Positions 23,509-37,159 of a stretch of DNA of 64,000 bases are shown here, in pieces (position 1 is the stretch's first letter; every line of letters begins with the position of its first letter). The notes beneath the pieces are model-generated. The model made no database searches. It was not told where the DNA came from and saw only the letters and a list, made by a program, of their open reading frames with translations. The position numbers and the translations under genes are program-made. Source of the stretch: Dipteris shenzhenensis (taxonomy: Eukaryota > Polypodiophyta > Polypodiopsida > Gleicheniales); assembly GCA_047967505.1 (NCBI GenBank), contig CM106538.1; one strand, written 5' to 3'.

Positions 23509-24282
23509 AATAGAGGTGAAGAGATTGCTCTAAGATTGTGCAAGGATTTCAAGTATAAAAATTGCTCTCCAAAGGGTGCAAAATTTGGTAAATCTTGTTG
23601 TGGTTTAGTGTAGATGCTGAGAATCAATTGTTAGAGACTATACATTTTTTAAGGAAATAGAGCTTTTAGCTTATTTTATTATTTTATTTGTGATTGCTAG
23701 ATTAGAAGGTAGAAAGGAAGAGAAATTATATAGGTTATATACCTATTTGCAACAACAAGATGAGTAGAATTACTAATTTGAGAGTGGTTATCATTGTAAT
23801 GACACCATGCAAAGTGGACTATCAGAACCCATTTACTATTATCAACTTGGCATTGATGAGATGAATGGCATTTCCAAATTGAGAATGGTTATCATTGCAA
23901 GCATGCAACACTTATGAATGGTACAATACCACCATGTAGAGTGGAATGTTAAAGTTCTATTAAAGCCCATTTATGGTATTTAGTTTTGTGAATGGAGTGC
24001 TCCTTAATTCTTTTGATTGGATTTGTTAACATGTGCTCTCTATGCTTTGAGGTGATTTGATTTATCAAGATAAAATATCATGAATATTCAACCTAATGGC
24101 TACAAGATAATCGTAAAATCTGTATCTCGTTTACTAAAATTTCATATCAATTTGAAACCACTCGCACATCAAAGATAATTTTTTGTTCTAAATCCTCATA
24201 GTAGTAGCGAGAACAATGACATTGTGTATACACAGCATCTTTAGAGCAAAAACATTTCCCAAAAAATTTTCCATTGTCTGAC

Positions 24283-24320
<38 letters not shown>

Positions 24321-26352
24321 GGTGTCTATAGCAATTTGCTCTCATCAGTCTCTGACAATCAAGCAGATTGTATGGTAGTAGCTCATGCATGGAAATAAGA
24401 ACTAGACAAGGGTCTAGGGCAGAGTAAAGCAATTGAAAGATCGAGAAAGCTAACACACAATATTTCCCTTATCACCCAACTTCAATGCTTGAGGGTAGAG
24501 AATAGAAGAGCTGGCTATGGGATGGTGGAGCGAGATGCTAGCTGAGGGCAAAGGCACTGAGGATGGGGGTAGGCTGTGTGAGAAGGACTCGAGGGGAGGA
24601 AAGGAGAGGGCTGAGCAAGGAGGTTCGGAGGCTTTATAGCATCAGAAGGTAGTTTTTGGATGATTCCAGATCTACTTAATTGATTCCTGATAGCCTATCT
24701 TACATTGCCACTATCCCTCCCACTCTTAATAACTAATACCATTTTTCACCAACTAGGGGCCCCTATTGGGCTTCGTGGTAGGGTGTGAAAGTAGCTTCAA
24801 CCCATTTAACATTCCTAGGAGTGCTAACCCACCCAAATATTCTAATGATTAGCACCCAAATATTCTAATGATAAGGTGCCATTATCATGGATGTAATGTT
24901 TTGTATAGTCCTATCCATCCAAACTCGAGGTTTGGATTTTTGGGCCTCAATATTGAATAGTAAACGAGAACCAATACTCCTTTTTGAAAATACTCTAGCT
25001 TTATGTGTCTATCATGCGAAGACTTTTTCAATTTTCAATTATTGCTTGTTACCGTTGGGGATGACACCCTGAATCAATTCACTTTATAACTTTACATGAA
25101 TGATTAAAACACTTTGTTCCATATTGGATCCACTATTTGTCACTTTTGGTAAATGCACCATTGGCATCAAAGCTCCCTTTTTGTTTCAACGTTGTGAAAG
25201 AACCATCTATAGTAAGGTGCTACTTCCATTGAATCCTTACTTCATTCTATTGTTTCTTCTCTAAAGGTTCCTCTTAGTCCTATATTTTTAACAACGGTTC
25301 ATGAGAGGTAGCTATTTCATTAGTTCCTACATTATTTACTTGGTTACTTTCTTTTATTTCTTCTAATTGGAACTTATATATTATGGGAGGAGATAATGAG
25401 ATTTGACTAGGATGCAATTTTATCAAACTATAAGCCACTGAATGCAATGGATATTATGGGAGGATGGTGACATAGTGAGATTTCAAAGAGGTTATTTTCC
25501 ACTTTTTTAAAATTTGAATACTGGTGCAACTTGCATATACTATGCTTTATATTCATGTGAGGTACTAGTTGTATCTGGAGAGATTGGATTGATACATGTT
25601 TATGTTTTTTGGCTTCTTGTTTAAAAAGTTATAAGTATAGAGACAAGAAATAGATGCGCACGTACTGGAAGTATGAAAAAAGAACGAACTTAAGTAGAAA
25701 GCAAGTTACAAAATGTAGCTAAAAACATAGAGGCCTCCCTCGTTCATTATATACTAAGGTGGTTCATGAGCCTAAACTAACCTACCATGTGGGCCTTTCC
25801 ATGCCCTTGTCATTGTCTTAATCTTTTCATCTTGGATTGGTATAACCTATCTGGTAGAGGATGAGGGATGTAAATTTGTTATCTATTTACTTAATAAAAA
25901 ATGGTTGTTGTGGATATTTAGATCCAAATGACTTACATAAAAAGTTTTGTTGGAGCACTCACCAAAGTTGTAGCTAGTCATCATTATTTCAATATTTCAA
26001 TGGAGGTATTCCAATAGTTTACCATGTGATATATGAAATTATATGTTCATAATTGTATATACCACATGGTGAATAATATTTCACCCCTTGATAAAGTCTA
26101 CCTATAAAAAGAGAAAAAATAAGAGCACGAACATGTACGAAAATAACATACATCAAATAAAATGCATTACTTGACAAGATAGTAAGTAATAAAGAGAGAA
26201 AATATGCTAAGAAGTGGCCCTTGCTACATCTCCCAAGGAGAATAAGGTTCGATATTTTGTTGAGGGTCTCCTTAAGTTCTTCCTTTATTGAGCTCCTCCT
26301 TTGCTATGTGCCATATAAAAAATGGTATGAATGATGCTCCAACCCCAAAAAT
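23509..26352. other. Intergenic with one (CT)n tract
   Basis: A (CT)n run covers 24284-24318. The remainder is AT-rich with no supported gene. Confidence 0.5.
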
Positions 26353-26824
26353 ATGCAAAATGGGCTAGCTCATAGTGATTGATTTGTTTGGGCCACAAAT
26401 TTTGCCTAGGTCTTTAAGGTCATTAATTGTAATCATACAACCCAACTCCTCTTTTGGTCTTACATACTCAACAATCCCTACCTCCAAAAGGTCCACGGTT
26501 ATTAGATTTCCTTCAACAAAAAGCTTGATAATTCTTTCCTTTATCCTAGGGCTTGGCCTAAGGAATGGGCCAAGGTGTTCATAAGGCACGGGGCTAGATG
26601 GGACTACTCCTGATGTACAAGTGCTTGGAGTCTCTCTAGAAATAGTTATTATGATTCTTGCTTAAGGAAATCCCATAGCCTTGGAACTTTTGGAGGTAGG
26701 GATCATTGAGTATGTAGGGCCAAAAGAGAAGTTGGGTTGTATGATTCAATTCATGACCTCAAAAGGCTTGAGGATAAATTTTTGGTCCAAACTCTTGAGT
26801 CCTAATGAGCTACATCCCTTGCAT
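26353..26824. repeat. Imperfect inverted repeat, arms about 140 bp
   Basis: The arm 26353-26493, reverse-complemented, matches 26685-26824: both read CTTTTGGAGGTAGGGAT, then GAGTATGTA, then GAGTTGGGTTGTATGATT-like sequence, then ATGACCT and end TGCAT. The spacer is about 190 bp. Both arms translate to related peptides (LLEVGIVEYVRPKEELGCM and LLEVGIIEYVGPKEKLGCM), so one short coding-like segment was duplicated in opposite orientation. Confidence 0.75.
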
Positions 26825-28243
26825 ATGTTTGTGATTGTAGCATCGTTCATACCATTTTCCAATTATTATCATAGCACTATGGTGATGAACAAATCTCAAA
26901 AGCATGGAAAACAAGCCATAGGATACTATATCAATTGATTGAATGCAATATTTGATAGATTTAGCTGGCATTTGTTCTACCCCCAAAAGGCTTTAGTAAG
27001 TATCAGCGTTGCATCCTAACTAGATGCATGATGTGATGCATGGCAATGCAACATGATATGGTGCATGACAATGCTACATTACAGATGTACAATCAATTTC
27101 CAAGCAAATTTTAGGAAATCAGTCTCACAAGGCTAAAAATTAGAGACAAAATTTGACTTTATTATATCATCATAAACAAATCTATGTACAAAGAATTTGT
27201 ATATATAAAGAATTTATAGTACAAAGAGCTTGTATGTATGAAGAATTAGATTATATAAATAATTTTGTCTTCTATTACTACTATGCAAGCTTTAGAGCAG
27301 GTTCATCTCTTCAATGGGCCACATAGCCAACTCCACATCACAACCAGATAATTAGAGTTCATGCATTTCATCTTCAGGTGTAAGCCTATCCGATGGGTTT
27401 TCTGCCATCATCTTATGACCAATGTGTAAGACAATGGAGTACAAAAGTGATAAGTCAGGATGCAAAGACTCAATTTGAAATATTTACGAGCATTAAATAA
27501 AGATTGCACATTTCAATGATAATACAACTAGGGGATAAAGATGTCATATTGTTCATGTAGTGCAAAAACTAAGAACTCTAGTGCAAGCCATTGTTTTCAA
27601 GCATGGTCTTGCTTGCACTAGAAAATCTGTTGTGCCTAGTCCTCATTATTGTTATCCTATAGTGTCTTCATTTTTGAAGCCTTTTTACGCTCCTCTAAAT
27701 ATATTGTGCCATTTGCCAATCAATGATACCATGCAAAATGCACCATTTGAAGTAAAATTGAGCAAGATGTTGCTAGGGTATAAGCTTGTATGAAACAACT
27801 GGGCCTGGATGCAAGTGTGCTAGTCCAACAAAGAGAGCATGGATCAAATGGTGCACATTGGCACAAAAAATGCTGATTCTTTTCCCCATGCTTCCTCCTT
27901 TCGTTACATCCTCTAGCTTGTTGTAATAGGTAGAGATTTATTCTGAAATCTACCTACTGAAATAAACAAAGTATCATTGAGAAACACAGTGCGAACTTCT
28001 AAAAAATAACATTCCATTTTTAAACTCATTGCAAACAGATCATAGTGAATAATACTATTGTATATTCATTCCATTACTACTTAGAATTCAGTATAACATA
28101 TAGGAAGTATAGACAAATCTAGACAAAACATAGTCCTGCATGTTGAAACGCTTTCGCATTCAGAACGTCTGAACAATGTCAAAACAGAGAATGCCTATTC
28201 CATCCACATGACAATTCTAACTACTAGCACATGCGCTTCACAA
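26825..28243. other. Intergenic, no gene seen
   Basis: AT-rich; a frame at 27560-27793 has no recognisable motif. Confidence 0.45.
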
Positions 28244-28873
28244 GTGGTTGCTCATAACTACCCTACTAAGGTTTATTATATGCCTATTATTACTATGGAA
28301 AGAGAAATAGCCTACGAGTATGTCCAAGTGGTATTTGAGTGATATTTGTTCCTAGTGGCACACCCAATGGAACAATTATTTTTGTTCAGCAAAAATCATC
28401 GAGACTTGGACCCACTTAAGTGTTTGTTTCAGTAATTTTTAGTATCCGTATCTACTTGTAAAGGAACTGGTTGATCATTTTCATAATCACCACCATCATC
28501 TTCATCTTAAATTTGGTCAAGCTACTCCTCTAGTTTTTCTGGAACAACATGCATATCAGCGTACTCATACTTCTCTGGTTTTTTTTTGGAAAACATGCAT
28601 ATCAACATACTCTATATCTTTAGCCTTTTCGTCCCTTGCATCAGTCATGGTCTTCAAGGCTTGTATCATATCTTCTATTTGCAATCCTTCTTCCTGCAAC
28701 TAACTTTGCTGCAACCCTTAACTGCTACCTACATCCGTCATTTTTGCTTCAATATTTAGGTACCTATGTAGACAATAACTTGGAAAAAATTTATGTTGGG
28801 TTACTATGTTGAGTCGATGCCGCCAGTGGTTTTTGTTGAAACTGCATAAGTTGTGCTATAATTCTTGAATTCT

Positions 28874-30256
28874 CTATTCCTGTTCTTGAACTTTTTCTTT
28901 TAAAGCATTAGTTGTATACTCCTCTGAAGCAAAAGCTTCATGGGGTATTTGAGCCCAAATCAACAACCTTTGTTTGAAATTGTCCCATGCACTCTGAGAT
29001 ATAGTGACAAGTTCTATTTTCACATTATCCATCGCATCAATTGTCATAAATATTCCTTCATCAGTGTCTTCTAAAATTTCTTTCAGCTCCTGCTCCAAAT
29101 ACTTCGATGATTCCATTCTTTCTTGCACCAATAGGCTATGTGTCTGCAGCTTTGTATTGCATTTGGATACTACTTCTAAAGTGGTAAAAAATTGATCTTG
29201 CATCCCCATTAGCCACTTACTCATCACAGTAGGCAAACATGCATGTTGTCTCTCTAGCTGGTCTATTAATTTTTTCTCAGCATCCTCATTCTATTCCCTA
29301 TAGCTTTGAAACCTGTTCTGCAATTGTAATAGCTCTTGCTTTACCATTTGTACTTCATGATTGTCTTGCATCTGCTGCAACAATATCTTATTCTATGCTT
29401 ACAAATCCAAAATTTCACTTACTGACTGAATTGTCTGCATTTGACTAGCATAAGCATTCAAAACATCAATTGCTCTAGTAAATTACTGAAAGAGATTCCT
29501 TACTTGCAAGTGCTGTTCCCATTTCTCCTCCACTTCTTGTAAACTACTCCTGAGTTGCTACTACCAATCTTTTCTTCAAATCAATTACTGCTCCCTTCTT
29601 CATCAAAATATTTGATTTTGATTTTGTTGTTATTGCTCCTTGAGGACCACTTTTTCCTTACTCATCACAATCGGCATACTCCACAGAGCTGTGGACAATG
29701 ATTTACCTATAGCCATCTCTACCAATTGCTAGTATGTATACTTCACATTGACCAAGTCATTTTTCTATACTACATGACCAAATAGTGCTGTAAGGTATGG
29801 TACAATTCTTGAGAATTGGTTTGGAGTGTGCGACTGCTTCCCAGAAATTTCCTGTAGTAACTTTGTGCACAACAGTGTTGCCCATGACACTTTTTCTCCT
29901 TGTTTCATAGCTAAGAGGTAGGCATAGTTTTCCTTCACCATTTAGTCATTGAGAATAAGTACAATATTTTTTTCTACAAACCAAGCTAAATGATATTTCT
30001 TGATTGGATCACACACCTTGCTAATCATGCAATAATTCTTGGATGAGTACGGGTTAACAAAATCTGCCATCATGACTTCATTCAAACATTTATCAAATTG
30101 AACATCTTGTGGGTAATATGGTAAGCAAAACACATTAGCAACCAACTCCGATGTAATTCTTACTCCCATGGCAATCTCACCACCTGTTCTCGGTAGCACT
30201 TGAAATCGACTCAAAACATCGGGATTGTCTTTCCACAACACCCACAGGGTAAACAA
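28874..30256 (-). pseudogene. Extra coding region downstream of integrase (unknown)
   Basis: Frames at 30256-29942 and 29236-28874 lie in the same register, with several stops between them, and a third piece sits at 30588-30373. The first part reads RITSELVANVFCLPYYPQD then DFVNPYSSKNYCMI, which reminds me of plant retroelement-linked proteins with an 'I-x-E-L-V-A-x-V-x-x-LP' start; this is a weak impression. Further on comes EKVSWATLLCTKLLQEISGK in another register. The end is acidic and helical, likely coiled coil (RMESSKYLEQELKEILEDT). The position after integrase is that of the third ORF or env-like ORF in some gypsy elements. No transmembrane segment is evident. Confidence 0.45.
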
Positions 30257-31357
30257 GCGAACTCATAGAGCTTAATAATTTTTAGCCATGACTTATGCAA
30301 CCCCAAATTGAGAGATACCTTTGACGCTTGAAACAATGGTGGACTTGGTGCTTCTTCACCAGTGGATCAAATTCAATCATTGAATCTTCCAAAAGATCTT
30401 GAACATCGACATACTCGTGGCTTTATCTCCCTCTGTGTCCTCTTACTACGATGATTTGATGCACCTCTTGGTATTTGACCCATCTCCTTGCTGGTTGCGA
30501 TTGAAAGCCAATCGAGTTCGGGACATGACAATGCAAACTCCATACCTTGATCAAGATTGCCACTTGCCAAGGACATTATCTGACACAAAAAATAGTGAGC
30601 AACAGTTCTAGGAAAGCCTTCAGTAAACTAGAACTGCAAGCGGTTGGAAGAGTACGATTCCACACATGCAAACTGCCACTCAACTAGTATTTTATATTGA
30701 TATGTCGTTTGAAGTAGTGGTTGAGTTGATCGAATTGACTGAACCGACTGGTGAATGATACTCCCGACCTCAAACACAAAATTACCTCCTTAACATAGAA
30801 TAGTTGTGTCATGCACTTCATGGTTATAGAGGTATACAACAATTTTGATTTGCACAAAGTTCCCTACCTTTTGCATGCTTGACAAATCTCTAGGAGTATG
30901 GACTTGAGGATTTGGATCCTCGGGTACCCTTTGTAATTCCGCATTCAAATTTTGCAAAACTTCAAAATTTCAGACTTTTAAATGGTTTCCTTCCAAGTTG
31001 GCAAATAGTTATTGCACATAGCATTGCCAGTCCACACTGCTCCTTCTCTTATAGCATTTATGGACAATGTTGGTGCATGATACGGCTTCAACCAATAACA
31101 TGTCATTCCTTGACTCTGGAGTTGCTGTTGTCAAGGCTGAGTTTGTTGCACGGAGCGACTGTTGAAGATGTTGCTGGCTCGATGGAAATGCTTGGCTGTA
31201 GGAAGCTTTGTGGAGGAGCTGTCTTGTAGAGAACTCTACAAGAGACAACTCTATCAGGCACTCTCTCTCTCCCTCAAAGGCTCAAAAGTACTTAGAGAAA
31301 GTACAAATCTCTCTTTCTCATAGATTCAAAATTAGAAACCTCCCAGTTTTTTCTTTC

Positions 31358-32550
31358 TCACATATTCACCGGTTTTGGAACTGCATTGCCATATATATCC
31401 TCCAATCTGAATGTTCCTTCTCCCAACACCTCCATAGTTTTGTAAGGACCATCATATCTCAACTTAAGTTTGCCTAGATGAGGACCTAATTTAGAATTAA
31501 AAATCAACACTAGATCTCCTTTCTGAAACACTTTAAACTTAATATTCCTGTTTACCCATGCTTGCCTTCTCTTTTGGATCACATATGAAATATAGGAGCT
31601 CACAACCATGTCTTCCTCCAACTTCAACAATTGCTGAATCCTATGATTAATTGATTCCTCTAATGACAATCTATTCTTAGCTGCTATTTGGAGAAAAGGT
31701 ACAATAAACTCCATTGGGACTATAGTTTCACACCCATAAACAAGGCAAAATGGTGTCATTCTACTAGTTACCTTATAGGCTATCCAAAATGCCCATAAAG
31801 CTGAATGTAGTTTCTAGTTTCAATCAATTCTATTTTCTAAAACTATTCTTTTGAGAATCTTCTTGAATGTTTTATTAGAATTCTTAGTGTGGCCATTGGC
31901 TTGTGGATAATATGTGGTTGACGTCTTATGCACAATCATGTGTGTGTTTGTTAACTTCTTCATAACTTTGTTCATAAAATGAACCCCTTGGTCAGACACT
32001 ATCTCTATTGGATAGCCAAACCTGGTTATGATGTTGTGATAAATGAACTTAGCCATGCTAGCTACTGTGTTATCCCACAAAGCAAATGCCTCTACCCACT
32101 TCATGCAGTAGTAGTCGCGGTAGCTGCTAAGACATAATTATTGCCAATATACCTAGCAAGAGCTTTAATCAAACTCATGAAATCAAGTACCCATTTTTGG
32201 AACAGACCCAAAGGTAAGATAGGCTGATGTGGCATCCAATCTGCACCTATTGGCCTGCCATCTCTTTAACATGGTAAATAGGTTTTAGCAAATTCATGAG
32301 CATCTTTCAACAATGTAGGCCACCACAAACCTGCCTGAAGTATCGTCTTCCTAGTAATATCACCAAAAAAGTGACCTCCTAAATTTCCAGCATGTTCTTC
32401 CATCAACACTACGTTCCTCTCATAATCTAGAGCATATCTTCAGATAATTTGATCAATACCTCTTCTATACAAAACTCTAGCTATCATAAAAAATGGTTTG
32501 CTTTGCAATAAAAATTTCTTTTTTTGATCTCATGACAATGATTGAGGTAC
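31358..32550 (-). pseudogene. Ty3/gypsy integrase remnant
   Basis: Upstream (about 32430-32280) an HHCC-like region reads EEHAGNLGGHFFGDITRKT and AGLWWPTLLKDAHEF. The first catalytic Asp lies in KWVLDFMSL, the second in EIVSDQGVHFMNK. The third should be Glu in the G-x-x-E-x-x-N motif but reads QANGHTKNSNK, so it is Lys and the enzyme is dead. The C-terminal part (31759-31358) has MTPFCLVYGCETIVPME, then GDLVLIFNSKLGPHLGKL, typical of the gypsy integrase C-terminus, and no chromodomain follows. Positions 31820-32104 and 31358-31759 share one register. Confidence 0.85.
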
Positions 32551-32591
32551 TATCCCAACTATTAGAAAAAGAAGCATTCTATCATAACTCC

Positions 32592-32870
32592 TTATTTGAT
32601 TATAGCCACAAAAACCATCAAGAAAGCTATACATCTCGTGACCAGTCTCATAGCATCAATCATTTTGTTACAGAAAGGTAAGGGAGAAGGATCTGTTATT
32701 GTTGCTACATTTAGTTTTATGTAATCAACACATACTCTGAGCTTACCATTCTTCTTGGGTACTATGATTATAGGTGCAAGCCACGTTACCTTATCCACTG
32801 GGTAAATAAACCCCACCTTGAGTAACTTCTCAATTTCCTCCTTCACCTTCTGAGCATAATTTGGGTCCAT
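32592..32870 (-). pseudogene. Ty3/gypsy RT N-terminal fragment, internally deleted
   Basis: The frame shows DPNYAQKVKEEIEKLLKVGF and IIIVPKKNGKLRVCVDYIKL, the RT fingers. A frameshift near 32660 then gives HEMYSFLDGFCGYNQI, the first catalytic Asp motif. Immediately after this the sequence jumps to integrase-like sequence, so palm, YxDD box, thumb and RNase H are missing. Confidence 0.85.
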
Positions 32871-33583
32871 TTTGTATCTTTGCTAGATCACTGGGATAGC
32901 ATCCTTCTTTAAGTTGATCCTAAGTTGACAAAAAGATGGATCAACCGCCTTCATGTCAGTATAATTCTAGGAAAATACATCTTTGAATTCCAACAACAAT
33001 TGTTTCAAAGCTTCATGAAAAGTTCCATCCAACAAATCACTAACATGCACTATCTTCGGATCTTAGTTCTGTCCCGAGATTCATCTCTTTGAGGTGATTC
33101 TCCTGAACTCTTGCACACTTTCTTAAGTGGTCTTCAAATGCTATTTCTATTTCAATGACTACTTGAATATCTATTTTGATGTAAAATTCTTCTTTTTCTT
33201 CTTCTTCAAGTCCTACTATTATGAAGTTACTTCATTTGACTTCTGCTCTTTGTGTTTCTTCTATTTCTCTTTCGGATTTTCACCTTCTGATGAATTTGAA
33301 ACTGTAGTAACCTTCATTGATGAAGAACTGTTCACTTCATTTTTTTTATATTGATCTAGTATGCCTTGCACATCCACTTCAAAAATTCGAACCAAGGATG
33401 AATTTCTTTTGAGAAAACACTCTTCCTTATCATCTTCAATTTTGTTCACCATGTTAATTCCTTTAGTTGCCAAGGGTTGAGCACTTTTTGGAACACTCCT
33501 TGTTGGAACCATGGCCATTTTAAAATTCTTCTTTCCCTTTCAAATAGCTACCCTATCAGCCCCCCAATCTTGCTTAATCTTGG

Positions 33584-33835
33584 CTACTCAAAACCACGGC
33601 CTGCTGCAAGTAGCATGGAATAAGATTTATCATCTCCCTCCATTTGAAGGACAACAAAGCTGACCATAAAAGTTAGACCACAAACTCTAATCTGCTGGTT
33701 TCTTAGTATCCCAAGAGGTTGGACCCTCCTTTGATATGCCATTTTGACATGGAAAGGGACTAGTTCTAACTCATTGAGACAAAAATTTTTATAGAGAGCT
33801 TTTGATAAGATGTTCACACTAGATCCGCCATCCAA
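33584..33835 (-). pseudogene. Ty3/gypsy aspartic protease remnant
   Basis: The frame begins MDGGSSVNILSKALY, matching the D-x-G active-site strand of retroelement pepsins with Ser in the third position, and continues with a beta-rich segment ending near RNQQIRVCGLTFMVSFVV. It is in order between gag (upstream) and RT (downstream) on the same strand. Confidence 0.75.
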
Positions 33836-34779
33836 AAGGACCTCTGGTATGATCTATGATTTATATTCCACCTGAATTAGTGGGATAGTATAATCCACAT
33901 CTTCAATTTGTGCTGCATTAACTTTGGCCTCAACTTCTCGAGCCTCTACATCATCCCCTTTTGCCTTATGCATTAGGCTCACACCACTGCCCAACAGATT
34001 AGTTAGCAACTATGTTTTGAATTATAGTACCATACTAAGAAGTTGGCCCAATGTAATATTTATCTCGGCCTTCAGTAAACTGTGAAACAATTCCTCATGG
34101 TCCACTCCATCCCCAGCTTTGAGCTTGTTGAGTATTTCACCAATTGGATGACACTCTTTGGAAGGAGTCTTCTCTTTTAAGACATCATCTTCTTGTTTTT
34201 GTGTTGCTCTTTAGGCATGACAACATCCCTTGTACTCCCTCTTGTCACCTTCCTTTTCTAGTTCCTCATTAATTATTGCTAGCTTAGCACGTTCAGGTTG
34301 GATCTTTTCCTTAGCCATCTGTAATTGTGCATGAATCTTCATTTCTATAGGCTAGGATTGTGAGGTATCTTTCACTCCCCACTTAGCTTCCTTTCCTGCA
34401 TATACCTTATCAAGAGCTTTAAGAACATCTTGTCGAACTTTATTTTGCTCATTCCAATCAATTTGATGCTTACCTTTTCAGGAACAGGCAACTTCTTTTC
34501 ACAACAACCGGGACTGAACCCTTGGATCTTGTGATCGCAAGTGCTTCCAAGATAACTTCTTGCTACATGCAACCCATACAATCACAGAACACTGCAAAGA
34601 TAGACTCCAAATCTTTCTTTCCATGCTCAACCATCTACTTCAATTCCACGGGCATGTCCTTTGAATAGCTTTGTTCCAACTGAACAAGCATAGTATTGGC
34701 TTGGGCTAGTGGTTGATGAGGTTAATTTTGTGTTTGTGATTGAGTTTGGTACTACACAATAGGAATACCCCTCTCATTG

Positions 34780-36356
34780 CGATGTTTGCACCATAATTCA
34801 CAACCTAGGACTTGCCAATGTCCAGCTTGACCATAATACGTGCAATTCTAAGCATCATTGTTTTGATTCGATTGTTGAGGTTGATTTCCCCAATTTGGAT
34901 ATGGTTGTCTTCTTCCTTGGTTAGTAGCATCATTCACCCCTACTTGGTTGATTGCAGATGGTTGTGTCATTGCTCTAGTTTTTTGCATATGAGGAGGCAA
35001 TCTCCCCCTATAATTCAAATTATAAAACAATTGGTACTCTCATGATTTCTTATAGAATAGAACTCACATTTAGGCTTCTTAGATGAGGCAGTTTCTGACA
35101 CCCCATGCTTTTTAAATGCTGTTTGATCTTCTTCTCTAACTTCTCATCTCTTGAGGAAGATTTCACCTTTTTCTTTGACTTAAGACTCCCTTGGATTTCC
35201 TTTTCTTTGATTGCTTCTTTCTTTTTTGTTTTGTCTTCTTGTCTTCATCATCTAAAACATCTTAATCATCATCATTAGACTTGAAATCCATATCTTCATC
35301 TTCATTGTCTGTGTTAGAGTCCTCATTTGAATCTGTGTCAAAATCAAAATCCTTTGCATCCTTCTTTTTATTTCTCTTGGATTTTCTTTTGGTCATGCCA
35401 AATCTTCGTTTAGCACATTGTGCAGATGCTACCATATATTCAAAGTCATTAGCTCCTGCTAGGGTGTCCCTCCCAACAACAACAGTTCTCAATTTGGTAT
35501 TCAATCCCTTGCAAAATTAATCTCCCAATTGCTCCTGAGTCGGTCTCTGAGCAGCAGCTAGCTTGTGGTTCAAATTATGAAACTTTTGGGCATAGTCTTC
35601 TACCAATAGATCCTTCTATTTCAATTGTTGGAGTTTTTTGAGAATTGCTTCTAGTGTTTTCTCTTGCCGAAACCTTGCTTTAAAGCATCATAACTTGCAA
35701 AGTGATTCATGCCATATTGAATGAACCAACTCATCACCTTGCCCACCAAAGTAGCTACCAACTGTTCCTTCTTCATTGCGGCATCAAGCTGTCCTTTGAA
35801 ACCACTTGCTACCCATCGGGTCTCAAATTGCCCAATGTGGCTATTAGGGCCTTATTTTGTTTTGCCACTGAATTTAATAGAGCAGACTCTAGGGTTCTAC
35901 TTGTTGACTTCAAGGATGATTGGAACAATCAGTCGTACTCTCCTTGGATGGGGTTAGGGTGGAAGTGGGTCATACACCTGCCTTCGAGATCCTATATACA
36001 GTTAAAATGCTGGATGATAACCATAAGTTGCACAAATGAAAGCTTTTGATGGAGACCATGGGTTACGAAGGACTCCTAGATTCTTTGCATCGTGGTATTC
36101 AGAACTGCCACTTGAACTGGTGGAAGGCTCTTCCCCTGATACTGTTGTGAGGAATCCAATCTTCATCCTTTGAACTTCCAGTGGTTTCATTTAAAATTTG
36201 TTGGAATTTGGATGCTTCTCCTACCTCTTCATGACCTTGTGCTGGCTCCCCAGGAACCTCTTTAGAGGTACTTGTCCATCCTCTAGCCTGAGCCCTAGTG
36301 AAGTATGGATGGCCAATACAACGAGGAGATGACTTAGGTTCCACTATGTTTGACAT
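34780..36356 (-). pseudogene. Ty3/gypsy gag remnant
   Basis: The N-terminal part (36356-36099) is polar with PYFTRAQARGW. A capsid-like portion follows in mixed registers with GFKGQLDAAMKKEQLVATLV and MSWFIQYGMNHF. A Lys-rich/acidic segment with an Asp/Asn-rich run covers 35504-35262. A Pro/Gln/Asn-rich part (35030-34848) precedes a broken zinc knuckle (C-T-Y-Y-G-Q-A-G-H) near 34830, where the second Cys is Tyr. Stops are frequent. Confidence 0.65.
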
Positions 36357-37159
36357 CCGCTACTGATGCCTCCATGAACATTCTATGAAAATTCACTGCT
36401 CCCAAAACTAGAAATTTTGAGCAATGGATTGAGTTCATTATATTGGCCCTAATACTCCACAACAACTTAATCCACAATTTTTCCTTTGACAATTTCATGT
36501 ATCCTCTGCTACAAGTTACAAATCAACTCTTGAAAATGCACAATGGTTGACTGAATTCTCATGTGTGCACCCTTGACAACAAACATTTGCTAGACTGACT
36601 TCAGTGCTTGAACATTGCATTGCAAGATTTTTTGAATTTGTCTCTATAGACTTTGAACACTCTCCTTCTTTGATTTTGGTGGCGCCTCCATATGTTTAAT
36701 AGCATGCACATTGTTTTTCCGATGCTTGCACAGAGAAGCCATGTGTACTCTTCACGCATCTCTCACAATCCAAGTGCCCAATTTGTTTGCAAGATCACCA
36801 GTGTATTTCAAAAATGGAGTGTTATCTTTTAGAAGTGATTGCTCATAACTACCCTACTAAGGTTTATTATATGCCTTCTATTACTTGTGGAAAGAGAATA
36901 GTCTACGAGTATGTCCAAGTGGTATTTGTTCCCACTTGCCTTTTGCCTTTTCTTTCATCTCTGCTCCTCCCTTCAAGTGTGCCTTTTTCCTTTTCTTTCA
37001 TCTCTAATCCTCCCTTCAAGTGTGCATCAATGTAATGCTTGAACGACCCTTCATGAAATGCTACCCTGTGGAAAAGGTAAAGGCTTCCACTATTGAAGTA
37101 TGGTGTGAAGGTGTAGATGGGCTCTGCTCAAGTCATATCAATACCTTGGATGAGGTTAG

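Larger units (their letters stand above)
28244..36928 (-). mobile_element. Decayed Ty3/gypsy element with extra 3' coding region
   Basis: Minus-strand pieces follow the gypsy order gag (36356 to about 34780), protease (33835), RT start (32870), integrase (about 32550-31358), then a further coding-like region (30588-28874). Two 94-bp direct repeats at 28244-28337 and 36835-36928, almost identical, may mark what is left of the LTRs. I did not find a clear primer site or polypurine tract, so the limits are tentative. Many stops, frameshifts and a large RT deletion make it dead. Confidence 0.65.

Noticed and set aside
26365-26938. Two related peptides LLEVGIVEYV and LLEVGIIEYV as genes
   Set aside because: They lie on opposite strands within the arms of an inverted repeat and have no further coding context.
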